Source: Leptospiraceae bacterium
GTDB lineage: Bacteria > Spirochaetota > Leptospiria > Leptospirales > Leptospiraceae
DNA: 64,000 nucleotides
Direction of reading: 5' to 3'
Assembly: GCA_016711485.1 (NCBI GenBank)
Contig: JADJSX010000023.1
Location: forward strand, 712,001-776,000
Positions 51,376-60,162 of the stretch are shown here, piece by piece; positions within the stretch are counted from its first letter, which is position 1; every line of letters begins with the position of its first letter. The notes under the pieces are model-generated. The model made no database searches. It was not told the origin of the DNA and was given only the letters and a program-made list of their open reading frames with translations. Position numbers and translations under genes: made by a program.

Positions 51376-51496
51376 TATACCAATTGCCAAAAGAAAATAC
51401 CCATTCGTTTTGAAAATAGACTCACAATCGCTTTTTTGGCTATTGGGAATACCTAACTTTTTCATAAAATGGGAAATTACTTTTGGCTTAAGGTAT
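51376..51496. mobile_element. MITE-like element, TATACC family (copy 4)
   Basis: Begins TATACCAATTGCCAAAAG and ends ACTTTTGGCTTAAGGTAT, again inverted ends, length 121 bp. The internal sequence differs from the 49.9-kb copies. Confidence 0.7.
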
Positions 51497-51565
51497 TCAA
51501 ATTCAAATTCAAATTCAAATTCAAATTCAAATTCAAATTCAAATTCAAATTCAAATTCAAATTCA
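51495..51565. repeat. (ATTCAA)n hexanucleotide microsatellite, about 12 copies
   Basis: 71 bases of perfect ATTCAA repeat: eleven units and a five-base remainder. It starts at the right end of the element and ends 57 bases before the ATG of the next gene. Copy number is prone to slip. Because the unit is six bases it would not change a reading frame but would change spacing. Confidence 0.95.
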
Positions 51566-51622
51566 GTAAGTCGGTCGGGATTTTTAAGTATGGAAATCAC
51601 TAAGGTATAAAGGGTATAAAAA

Positions 51623-51856
51623 ATGAACCCAACAAAAACTACAAAATCAATAATTCCCAAAAAACCGAAAGGAATTCTTAAACATATTAAAAAGTCCCTC
51701 GACGCAGGAAAACCGAAAGTAGAGGGTCCTTATTCGATTGCCAGAATAAACAATAAGTATATTGTCCGAAAAGAAATTCTCATCATTCACGAAGGAGATG
51801 ATTTTCAAGTGGCTTATGATTATTTCTTAAAATTAGTATTGGGAAAAAGTAGCTAA
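51623..51856 (+). CDS. Small conserved-looking protein of unknown function
   Basis: A 77-residue basic protein, MNPTKTTKSIIPKKPKG, with a helical middle and GPYSIARINNKYIVRKEILIIHEGDDFQVAYDYFLKLVLG. No signal or membrane segment and no recognised family. AAGGG lies 9-10 bases before ATG. The microsatellite is 58 bases upstream of its ATG and could influence transcription. It ends 6 bases before the convergent PBP gene. Real coding is likely but not proven. Confidence 0.5.
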   Translation: MNPTKTTKSIIPKKPKGILKHIKKSLDAGKPKVEGPYSIARINNKYIVRKEILIIHEGDDFQVAYDYFLKLVLGKSS

Positions 51857-51862
51857 TACCGA

Positions 51863-53677
51863 TTAATCTCTATCAAAATACAAATGCCATACGTCACCTG
51901 TTTTTACTGTCTCACCACCAGAAGGTGACTGACGTTTATTAAATCCGCTTCCGTAAGTTTTATATTTGATATCGTAGTATTGTAAAATGCTGAGTGTTTC
52001 TTTTAAAGTTTTTCCTTTGAAGTCTGGTACTTTTGTAATATCAAATTTTGGTTTAGGGGGATTTATTTCTTCGAGTTTGTAAGAATTTGCAGATTCACTG
52101 AATTCAATGATTGGAATAATATTTTCTACTACTTCTTTAAATACAGGTGCCGCAATACCACCTCCGGAATGAACAATTCCTTCTGGTTCAGAAAGTAAAA
52201 TAATTCCTACTATTTTGGGGTTTGTTGCAGGAAAAAAACCTAAAAATGATGCGGCTACAAGTCCTTCTTCATAACCTTTTCCCTTTGTGGACACTTGGCT
52301 AGTCCCAGTTTTCCCTATAATTCCGCCAGCTTCGGTGTTTGCCTTTACCCCCGTACCTTGTTTTACAACTTTCAACATAGCACGCGTAAGGTGCTGAGTT
52401 GTGCTTTCACTAATTCCTAAATACTCTGGTTCAAATTGAAATTGTTTTACAACTTCACCGAATGAATCTGTAATATGGGAAACAACGGTTGGGGTTAATA
52501 CTTTACCGCCATTTACGATAGCAGCCGCAGCAGTTACAAGTTGAATAGGTGTAACTGAAAATCCTTGCCCAATTGCCATATAATAGGAAGTACTTGGAGT
52601 CCAATCTTTTAGTGCGGGAAATCTTCCTTTTTGTTCATCGCTGGCAATTCCGGTTTTCATGCCAAATTTTAATTTTTTTAAATATTTATAAATTTTTTCG
52701 TCGGGAACTTTTTTGACGGCTTTAATAATTCCCACGTTACAGGAATATTGTAAAATTTCATCCAAGTCTACCATTTCATGGCGATCACCACAGTTGACTT
52801 TTCTATTTCCAAATTCTACAAATCCTGGACAGAAAAATTTTTCGTTTAGATCAATTAGATTTTCATTTAACATAATAGTTGCCATAAAAATTTTCATAGT
52901 TGACCCGGGTTCGTATTCATAACGTGTCGCCCAATTTGTAGTAGCCTCTGGCGGATAATCAGAGTAACGATTCGGATCAAAATTTGGAAAACTAGCCATA
53001 GCTAAAACTTTTCCATTATTTACGTCCATAAAAACTCCGACTGCTCTTTTGGATTTTGTTTCGAGAAAAGCTTTTCCTAAAGCTGTTTCTAATCTGTATT
53101 GGATAAGGCTATCGATTGTGAGGTAAATATCATTTCCCCTCAAATTTTCATTATCTACATATCCCTGCAGTTCTTTATGGAAAAGAAGTTCAATACCGGA
53201 TAATGACTGGTTGTCGTCCATGCCTGTAAATCCTATCAAGTTAGAAGCTAATGTTCCATTCGGATAAACACGTTTATACTCTTTTTCAACTCGAACTCCA
53301 GGAAGAGCCATTTCCATAATTTTACTTGCAAGGGAATTTTCAATTTCTCGTTTGAGTAAAAAATAATGAGTTTTTTCTAAGATCATAGATTCAATTTTTT
53401 TGGCAGGAATATTCAGAAATTTTGAAAGTTTGTTAGCGGTTAACGCTGCGTCATAAATTTTGGAAGGATTTATTCCAATAGTTGAGGAGTCTTGTGAAAG
53501 GGCTAGTTCCATACCTCTTCTGTCGTAGATGATTCCTCTTTGTACTCGTTGTTCCGTTCGAAATTCAACCATGTTTCCGTTGAAAAATGTTAGATAAATT
53601 ACCCGAACAATTAAAATTCCAAAAAAAATTAAAATTCCTGATAGTAAATAGAGAAGCCTGTCTTTAAAATCTTTCAT
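51863..53677 (-). CDS. FtsI/PBP2-class penicillin-binding protein with PASTA domain
   Basis: A 604-residue class B PBP, transpeptidase of septal or lateral peptidoglycan. A transmembrane helix (about 8-30) and the pedestal domain (35-215) precede the transpeptidase. Active-site motifs are EPGSTMKIF (Ser259, S-T-M-K), YSCNVGI (S-x-N) and GIIGKTGTSQVST (K-T-G). A C-terminal PASTA-like domain (about 535-604, VPDFKGKTLKETLSILQYY) follows. FtsI is the better match because of PASTA. Upstream lepB ends 15 bases before its start, so operon. Confidence 0.93.
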   Translation of the reverse strand: MKDFKDRLLYLLSGILIFFGILIVRVIYLTFFNGNMVEFRTEQRVQRGIIYDRRGMELALSQDSSTIGINPSKIYDAALTANKLSKFLNIPAKKIESMILEKTHYFLLKREIENSLASKIMEMALPGVRVEKEYKRVYPNGTLASNLIGFTGMDDNQSLSGIELLFHKELQGYVDNENLRGNDIYLTIDSLIQYRLETALGKAFLETKSKRAVGVFMDVNNGKVLAMASFPNFDPNRYSDYPPEATTNWATRYEYEPGSTMKIFMATIMLNENLIDLNEKFFCPGFVEFGNRKVNCGDRHEMVDLDEILQYSCNVGIIKAVKKVPDEKIYKYLKKLKFGMKTGIASDEQKGRFPALKDWTPSTSYYMAIGQGFSVTPIQLVTAAAAIVNGGKVLTPTVVSHITDSFGEVVKQFQFEPEYLGISESTTQHLTRAMLKVVKQGTGVKANTEAGGIIGKTGTSQVSTKGKGYEEGLVAASFLGFFPATNPKIVGIILLSEPEGIVHSGGGIAAPVFKEVVENIIPIIEFSESANSYKLEEINPPKPKFDITKVPDFKGKTLKETLSILQYYDIKYKTYGSGFNKRQSPSGGETVKTGDVWHLYFDRD

Positions 53678-53691
53678 CGATTAATTATCGG

Positions 53692-54249
53692 TCAATTTTT
53701 TAAGATATGCAATACCTTTCCTCTAAGTCGCACAGTTGGAACAAGTCCCATATTCCGAGAGTCATAGGAGTGTTCGCGGTTGTCACCTAGTAAAAGATAG
53801 TAATCCGGCGGAATTCTTCCTTCTTTTCGCATAGGGAAGTATACACTTTCGGGTGAAATGTGTTGGGTCGGAAGTAAAGTTTGGCCTGCCTGGAGTTTGT
53901 ATTGTTCTACAAGTGGCACTGAATCTATGAGAATACGACCATCTGCAAAAGAATAATAATCTCCTGGAAGACCAATCACTCGCTTAATTAATATATCACC
54001 TTCTTCTCCTTCGAATAGAATCATATCGAGTCTACCAACTACCGGGACTCCATAGGAAAATTCTATATTCGAAATTGGGATTCTCTGACTAAATTGGTAT
54101 TTAAAAGTTAACAACAATGCGCCTGTTCTTAGAGTGGGCAACATAGAGTTTCCGTTCACAATATAAAGTTGGAATAGAAAAATTCGAACAACAATTATTG
54201 CTGTAGCAAAAAATAGTAATACGAATAATTTTTTCAGAAAAGACTTCAT
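53692..54249 (-). CDS. lepB: Signal peptidase I
   Basis: A 185-residue type I signal peptidase. A membrane anchor is near residues 7-29, then VNGNSMLPTLR (Ser35 nucleophile), LIKRVIGLPGDYYS (Lys89 base) and YLLLGDNREHSYDSR. It removes signal peptides from exported proteins. One transmembrane helix, as in Gram-positive-like and spirochaete forms. It is followed by the PBP gene in the same direction. Confidence 0.95.
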   Translation of the reverse strand: MKSFLKKLFVLLFFATAIIVVRIFLFQLYIVNGNSMLPTLRTGALLLTFKYQFSQRIPISNIEFSYGVPVVGRLDMILFEGEEGDILIKRVIGLPGDYYSFADGRILIDSVPLVEQYKLQAGQTLLPTQHISPESVYFPMRKEGRIPPDYYLLLGDNREHSYDSRNMGLVPTVRLRGKVLHILKN

Positions 54250-54293
54250 TTTATAAGAACAATTTCCCTAACTTAGTAAGGCTAGCTAAACCG

Positions 54294-54857
54294 TCAAGGT
54301 ATAATAGAATTTGCTGGTAATTTACCTTTTCTTTCTCCAATGAGTTTTACTTTTTTATTAAAGATAAGTATTACTTTTTTTGTTTTTTGAGGTAAACGAT
54401 ATGCATCAATTTCATACCAGAATCCTTTTTTATTTTTGACTTTCGTATAATAATAAGTATCTTCTTTAATAAAATATTTTTTCCGTATTGCTTTGTCAAT
54501 TTGTGGTCTAATTCTGTAGTATTCTTCGTCTTGTGATACATCTGAATGAAATAATTCTTGTGTTTCTATCCAATTTTCATTTTTATCAAAAATTAAGCGA
54601 TAGTGCATATACTCTACGTTAGGACCAAAGGAAATTAATCCATTATCAAGTTCATAAAAATCTTTATCAAAAATCCCAGAAAACTCACCTTTCTCAGTTC
54701 CTATTGGACGATTCGAAATTTTCGAAATTTTCAGTTTTAGTTCTTCACTTGGTTTGTATGGTTTTATTCCTACTTCACGCGTGGAATAATAAAGTTTTTC
54801 GGCGAATACAATTGATGTTTGAAATGTTAATAGAATTATAAGTAATATTTTTTTCAT
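54294..54857 (-). CDS. Exported protein of unknown function
   Basis: A 187-residue protein with a signal peptide (MKKILLIILLTFQTSIVFA) and a mature beta-rich part with KLYYSTREVGIKPYKPSEELK, DVSQDEEYYRIRPQIDKAI and a basic end. The frame could begin at 54908, but the ATG at 54857 has a GGAAC site and opens the signal peptide. The longer frame would run into the TSUP stop region. No family recognised. It is between TSUP and lepB in the same direction. Confidence 0.65.
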   Translation of the reverse strand: MKKILLIILLTFQTSIVFAEKLYYSTREVGIKPYKPSEELKLKISKISNRPIGTEKGEFSGIFDKDFYELDNGLISFGPNVEYMHYRLIFDKNENWIETQELFHSDVSQDEEYYRIRPQIDKAIRKKYFIKEDTYYYTKVKNKKGFWYEIDAYRLPQKTKKVILIFNKKVKLIGERKGKLPANSIIP

Positions 54858-54876
54858 TGTTTCCGTTCCTAGCTTG

Positions 54877-55650
54877 TCAAATAAAACCAGATCCAATCGC
54901 AAGGGCAAGTAATATAAGTAAAGTTGCGACTATTATTTGCAAAAATCGAAGTGTGATTTTTTTGAATAATTTATTTCCGATGTAGGCACCTAAAATTGCA
55001 GAAAATACGGCACTTAGAATGATAGGAAAATTATCTGTAATTCCGACGGAATTTAATTTTGTCGAATACATACTCAGTCTTGTAAAATCTACAAAACTAG
55101 AAACCACTACTGTTGTTCCGGCGAATGTTTCCTTAGAAAGTCCTGCTCTAATCAAAAATGCACTTCTGAGTGCACCTTGCATTCCTGATAAACCTCCGAA
55201 AAATCCACTTAGAAAACCACCAATGGGAAGTTTGTTTTTATTAAATTGAATGTTTGAAAAATAGGGAATTAAATCGAATGAGGCAAATACTATGAGCAAA
55301 ATAGAAATTAATAATTTAATAGGAAAAATAAAATAAGTTTTGCCTGCCACTTCATAACTATATATTGGAGAAACACTTGGAATATTTAATAAAATCCAAG
55401 AACCAATAAATGCAGCAAATACGGCTGGAATTCCAAACTGGATTAACACTTCCTTATCCGCAAATTTTCCGATTAGAATTAGTTTGAAAATATTATTTAA
55501 AAAATGTACTATACCCGTTAATGCAATTGCAAGTTCAGTCGGAAAAAAAATCATAAAGACTGGAGTAAGTATAGTTCCTAATCCGAAACCTGAAAAGAAG
55601 GTCAGTATTGCAATTAAAAATGCTGAAATTGATACAGCTACTATTTCCAT
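54877..55650 (-). CDS. TSUP (TauE/SafE) family permease
   Basis: A 257-residue membrane protein with eight predicted helices and the tandem motif of the family: FFSGFGLGTILTPVFMIFFP in the first half and SGFFGGLSGMQGALRSAFLI in the second. Members move sulfite, organosulfur or other anions. The gene is followed by the exported protein and lepB. The substrate is not assigned. Confidence 0.85.
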   Translation of the reverse strand: MEIVAVSISAFLIAILTFFSGFGLGTILTPVFMIFFPTELAIALTGIVHFLNNIFKLILIGKFADKEVLIQFGIPAVFAAFIGSWILLNIPSVSPIYSYEVAGKTYFIFPIKLLISILLIVFASFDLIPYFSNIQFNKNKLPIGGFLSGFFGGLSGMQGALRSAFLIRAGLSKETFAGTTVVVSSFVDFTRLSMYSTKLNSVGITDNFPIILSAVFSAILGAYIGNKLFKKITLRFLQIIVATLLILLALAIGSGFI

Positions 55651-55937
55651 TTTTTACCTCATAAATAAATACTCGTCAATTTATTAATCTATAGTGACGA
55701 GAATTCTATTCGTTAGGCAGTCATCAATGAATTTATATTAGGAACTGACGTTACGAAAAAAATAAAAATAATGAAATTTAAAGTAAAGTTAAGAATATTA
55801 GATAAAGCTAATGAATTAATGAATAAGCAGGTTTGGGCGGCAGCGCAAGCGATGCACTGAGCGATCGTCGAAGTGTCGCTGATTGCCCATATCTCTCACT
55901 TCAACGAGCTTGCGTGTAAGGAATATGAGATATTGAT

Positions 55938-57236
55938 TTATACATTTTTAAGAAATTCGATAGTTATTTCCCGAACGGCAAATCGAAAGTATCCAAAAAA
56001 ATGATCTTCTATTCGATTTTTTTCAGTTTTCCGATTTCCTAAAATATATAAATTATCTTTCGCGCGACTCAGGGCAACATAGAGAATCCGCCTTTCTTCT
56101 TCTATAGTTTCTTTCGCTTCGTCCAAATTTAAATTCCAACCAGAATGTAAATCAACGAAAACTGTGTTAAATTCGAGTCCCTTTGATGCATGAATTGTCA
56201 TAATATTAGTATCAGGGATTCCGAGTTTTATTAAGTATTGGATTCGTAAATTGGATCTACATAAAATCATCGTGTTCGGAACTTTTATGATTTGATTTTG
56301 AATAAAAATACAAAATGATTCTAATGTTTGGTCTTCTGATAGACAAATTCGAAAGACTTTTGCGATACCTCTCCGAAATGCGTTTACTTTTTTTTGAATA
56401 TTTTTTTTATTTTTAGAAATAGGAAGTGCTGATGTTTGAATAACTGCAGGCAAAGAACGATAATTCGTAGTTAAAAAATGAATAGAACAAGGAGAAAAAA
56501 AATCTTTAAACTTTAGAAATGGTTCAGTGCTAGCTCCTCTAAATCCGTAAATCGCTTGCCAATCATCCCCAACAACACAAAGTTTTTCGGGGTTTAGTAA
56601 TCTTAGCCACTCTAATTGTTCTAAATCGGTGTCTTGGAATTCATCTACTATAACTCGTTTCACTTCCTTACGAGCTTCCATTGCCCACGATTTTTTTTCT
56701 CTAAGTCCCTCTAAATAAATTTGAACTAGATCTTCAAAGTCTAGTTTTGCGTTCATCTTTTTATAGCGGGAATACATTTCGTTTACTTCAATAGACAATT
56801 CAGGAAAGTGTTTTTTAAAAAAATTTCCTGTGGAAGAAAGTAAAAATTCATACGGTATTCCGCCGACTTTAAAACGTTCTCGAATGAAGTATTCCTTAAA
56901 AATTCTTTCTTTCTCCTTTGGATCGATAATTTGAATTTGGGTTTTTTCGAAGTCAGGATTGTACTTTTGGATTATATAGAGACAGTAGGCGTGGAATGTT
57001 TGAATTCGAATATTTTGTTTACCTGTTTTTTTTTCTAATCGTTCTTTTATTTCGCTTACTGCTTTTTTTGAAAAAGTAATAACTAATATTTCGTTTTGGT
57101 TTTCTGTATTTTCGGTTATGATTTTTTGAAGCAACGCAATCATAGTGCTTGTTTTGCCAGAACCAGCGGCGGCTATCACTTGCGTAAAATTAGAGTTATC
57201 CTCAAGAATTAAATTTTGTTCTATACTATTGTGCAT
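55938..57236 (-). CDS. Short UvrD/Rep-like SF1 helicase
   Basis: A 432-residue SF1A helicase, much shorter than UvrD (about 720). AAAGSGKTSTMI (Walker A, residue 23-30), VIVDEFQDTDLEQL, VGDDWQAIYGFRGAS, the Q-x-x-R motif LLTTNYRS, IMTIHASKGLEFNTVF and RRILYVALSRAKDNLYI are all present. The 1B and 2B insertions are reduced. An ATP-dependent DNA helicase or translocase. It is not next to a recognised nuclease. Downstream 81 bases begins the frameshifted kinase gene on the same strand, read after it. Confidence 0.85.
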   Translation of the reverse strand: MHNSIEQNLILEDNSNFTQVIAAAGSGKTSTMIALLQKIITENTENQNEILVITFSKKAVSEIKERLEKKTGKQNIRIQTFHAYCLYIIQKYNPDFEKTQIQIIDPKEKERIFKEYFIRERFKVGGIPYEFLLSSTGNFFKKHFPELSIEVNEMYSRYKKMNAKLDFEDLVQIYLEGLREKKSWAMEARKEVKRVIVDEFQDTDLEQLEWLRLLNPEKLCVVGDDWQAIYGFRGASTEPFLKFKDFFSPCSIHFLTTNYRSLPAVIQTSALPISKNKKNIQKKVNAFRRGIAKVFRICLSEDQTLESFCIFIQNQIIKVPNTMILCRSNLRIQYLIKLGIPDTNIMTIHASKGLEFNTVFVDLHSGWNLNLDEAKETIEEERRILYVALSRAKDNLYILGNRKTEKNRIEDHFFGYFRFAVREITIEFLKNV

Positions 57237-57318
57237 AATACCCTCTCTAAATAAATAGGGTATAAAAGTGATATTGAGTGTGGTTTTTTTAAGGAAAATT
57301 ACGCACTAGGTCAAAAAA

Positions 57319-59675
57319 TTATAAAGAAAATTTATGAAAAATCTTAATTAACTCTTCTTGTGAATAGGGTTTTTTTAGGCTTGCATTAAATCCAAAACTA
57401 GTCGGAGCTGAAATTGCGGGTGATTCTGAGTATCCGCTAGCTATGATGACTGGAATTTCATTATTTAGTTTTCGAATTTCCTCTACAGTTTGAATCCCGC
57501 CTTTTCCTCCAGGGATCGTTAAGTCTAATATTACTAATTGAAATTGATTTCCTGTTTCTTCTGCATTCTTAAAGATTTGAATTGCTTCGTCACCATGATT
57601 TGCGATAGAAACATGATAACCCATTTGTTCCATTCTAATCAATTCGATTTCCTGAATGTATTTTTCATCGTCCATAAGTAAAATTCTGGCGTTACCTTTA
57701 TGGAAACTCGATTTTTTTTGGTCATGGAAAAAAACTGGTTTTACTTTTAAAGCTGGCAAGAATATGAGAAAAGTTGCCCCGTTACCTTCTACCGATTCGA
57801 CTTCCAAAAATCCGTTGTGTTTTTGAATGATAGAATAAGCGGTTGTGAGTCCAAGTCCATTTCCGTTTTTTTTGCTGAAAAGAACGGATCGAATATACGT
57901 TGAATTATTTCTTTTGGAATTCCTATGCCTGTATCTTTAAAAGAAATTTTTACAAAATTTTGGTTGTTTTGTATTGGAAATTCTTCTCTTTTTAAAACTA
58001 CATTTTCAGCTTTTACTAGTAACTTTCCTCCATTAGGCATGGCTTGAAGTGCGTTAATCGCTATATTATCTATAACTTGTCCGATTTGATTTTCATCTAT
58101 TTCTGTTATCATTAAGTTTTCATCAAGATCATATTCTACGGAAATATTAGATCCACTCAAAGTGAATTGGATATTGGATTTTAAAATTGGAACCAAAGAA
58201 CCCATTTTTTTTATTGGGTTTCCACCTTTTGAGAACGTTAGTAGTTGTAGTGTTAATGCTTTGGCTCTACTGAAAGCAGTCATTGCCTTGTTTAGATATT
58301 CTGATACTTTTGGATTTTCTTTACTGAATAATAATGCGATTTCTAGATAACCAAAAATTCCTGCTAATAGATTGTTGAAATCATGTGCTATCCCGCCGGC
58401 CAAAATTCCTACAGATTCTAATTTTTGGTTTCTTTGAATTGAAGCTTCTAATTTTATTTTTTCCGTCATATCTCTAAATACGATAACTAGTCCAAGGATT
58501 TTATTGTTTGTATCGCATATTGGATCTGCAGTATAAGAGATGATTTTCATTTTACCGTTTTTTGTAATTAGGTTTGTATGACCTGATAGTTCGATTCTCT
58601 CTCTAGTTCGTAGGACTTTTTCGACAGGGTTTTCAATTATGGAGTGAGTTTGTTCTTCTACAAGTTTAAAAATGACTTCTAAAGATTGACCTAATGCAAT
58701 TTGAGAATTCCATCCGGTTAAGTCTTCGGCTGCCTTATTGAACATTAATATTTTCCCATCTACATTTGTAGATATCACGCCATCTCCAATACTATGAAGG
58801 GTAATGGCTAATCGTTCTCTTTCTGATGCTAGTAAATTCTCTGCATTTTTTCTTGCTGTAATGTCTCGGCTAATTCCAAATAGCCCAATGATTTCTCCTT
58901 TACGATTCCTAAGTGGACGTTTTACTGTATCGAATACAAAAATATCGTTTCCACTATAAACATAATCTGCTTGATTACTAATAGTTTCTCCATTTAATGC
59001 GGCTAAATCATCGTTTTCGTAACCACGAATTCCTTTTTCTGGGTTTCCTTTTACAAGTTCTATGTCCACACCGTTTTCGATATCGTTGTGTCCAATTAAT
59101 TCGGATGCTTTTTTGCCGACTGCTTTTGCTACCATTTCATTGCAAAGTATAGTGCGAAGATTTTTATCCTTTACAAAAATAAAATCAGTCGAACAATCTA
59201 AAATATTTTGTAGTAATTCTACACTTTCTGTTAGAGATTTTTCTTTTTCTCTTAATTTTTCATGAGATGAATACTGATTAGCCGCAATTTGGATGGAGGA
59301 AATAATAATGGAAGAGGGGGAATTTGTATCAATAATTCCAAAAGAAGTAATTTTTTCTAATTCTTTGGGTATTTTAAACTCTTTGTTATTTGTAGTATAT
59401 AAAAAAGGAATTTCTAGAGAATTCAAAAATAATTCTACTGAAGCAGAGTCATTGAACTGGGATAGATATTCAATGTCCAAAAGCAAAATGTCTGCTAATT
59501 TTAGAATTCCGTTTTGTAAATTTCCTAAATTGGGATCAGAAGTAAAGTGAATTGTAAAACTGGCAGAGGATAAGTCTTTTATTAGAGTTTGAATCCTATC
59601 AGAATCCTTATCCAATAATAAAATTATTTGATTTTCCAAACACTCCCGTCCTTTCCATTTTTCATATACTTCCAA
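57319..59675 (-). CDS. Hybrid histidine kinase, split by a -1 frameshift in an A8 run
   Basis: One gene in two frames. The 5' part (59675-57789) has a degenerate receiver (1-125), two PAS domains (145-275, 285-405), HisKA with His in GGIAHDFNNLL (about 425), and most of the ATPase up to FDPFFSAKK. Zero frame then reads ACG...; after the run of eight A's (minus strand; T's at 57866-57873) a -1 shift gives NGNGLGLTTAYSII (G2 box). The rest continues to a C-terminal receiver with VILDLTIPGGKGG. Nine A's would keep one frame. Either slippage, programmed frameshift or sequencing error. Start TTG 59675 or TTG 59639 after GGGAG. Confidence 0.75.
57866..57873 (-). repeat. A8 slippery run in the kinase gene
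   Basis: On the minus strand eight A's followed by C. In the upstream frame it is read GCA AAA AAA ACG. Its last seven bases, AAAAAAC, are a classic slippery heptamer in composition, but in another phase. Confidence 0.9.
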
Positions 59676-59839
59676 TAGAATCTTAGATTGCTAGAGTTTT
59701 TATTCTTTTTGATGCTTTTTTTAATTTTTTTTCAAAAAAAAGTCTAATTCGTCCTAGGCTAGATTTATACTTATTTTTGTAAGCGAGAAGAGATTTTTGA
59801 TGAATTTCCTAGTAAATAATGTGAAATTTGAAAAAATAC

Positions 59840-59867
59840 TTGACAATTACTTAACAGATGTTATGTA
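59840..59867 (+). promoter_or_regulatory. Upstream candidate promoter of the radC region
   Basis: TTGACA (59840-59845), 16-nt spacer, TATGTA (59862-59867). A second promoter lies at 59898. Confidence 0.4.
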
Positions 59868-59897
59868 TGCTATACAAATAATTAGTTTAATTTTTAG

Positions 59898-59927
59898 TTG
59901 ACATAATAACTATTTATGTCGTCTAAT
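59898..59927 (+). promoter_or_regulatory. Second promoter with an inverted repeat between the boxes
   Basis: TTGACA (59898-59903), 18-nt spacer, TCTAAT (59922-59927). GACATAA (59900-59906) and TTATGTC (59914-59920) form an inverted repeat that would cover the spacer, as an operator would. The gene's GGAGG ribosome site follows at 59937. Confidence 0.5.
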
Positions 59928-59946
59928 AAATGAAACGGAGGAAACC

Positions 59947-60162
59947 ATGATTATTAGGTCTTTGGAACATCCAGTTTACTATCGTAGGAAAAAGGGCGGT
60001 CTATCAGGTGCTGAGCTTAAGCCTAAGCCAGTTCAAGACAGATATAGCAAAACCTTCGAGGAATACCTTGCCGAGGCTTTTCAAGGCGAAGTTGTCCAGA
60101 ATGGTGTTTGGTTCTCCAATCAACTTTCTGATCTCACTAAGCGCAACTTGAAAAGAATCTGA
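59947..60162 (+). CDS. Small protein upstream of radC, unknown function
   Basis: A 71-residue basic protein, MIIRSLEHPVYYRRKKGGLSG, with KTFEEYLAEAFQGEVVQN and ending KRNLKRI. It begins at ATG 59947, six bases after ACGGAGG, one of the strongest ribosome sites in the window. No known family. The TGA overlaps CTG, which I propose as start of the radC frame, so the two may be coupled. Confidence 0.6.
   Translation: MIIRSLEHPVYYRRKKGGLSGAELKPKPVQDRYSKTFEEYLAEAFQGEVVQNGVWFSNQLSDLTKRNLKRI

Larger units (their letters stand above)
51239..51622. other. 384-bp intergenic region with an element and a microsatellite
   Basis: Nothing coding is supported. It contains another copy of the TATACC-type element (51376-51496), abutted by a hexamer tract (51495-51565), and the promoter region of the small gene at 51623. 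Frames of Glu-Phe or Asn-Ser dipeptide repeats across the tract exist on both strands but are repeat artefacts. Confidence 0.65.

Noticed and set aside
51410..51610. Asn-Ser repeat protein on the plus strand
   Set aside because: Same microsatellite read on the other strand; no ribosome site or family.
51364..51660. Glu-Phe repeat protein on the minus strand
   Set aside because: The dipeptide run is the translation of the hexamer microsatellite and the flanks are the MITE-like element; the start overlaps the small plus gene.
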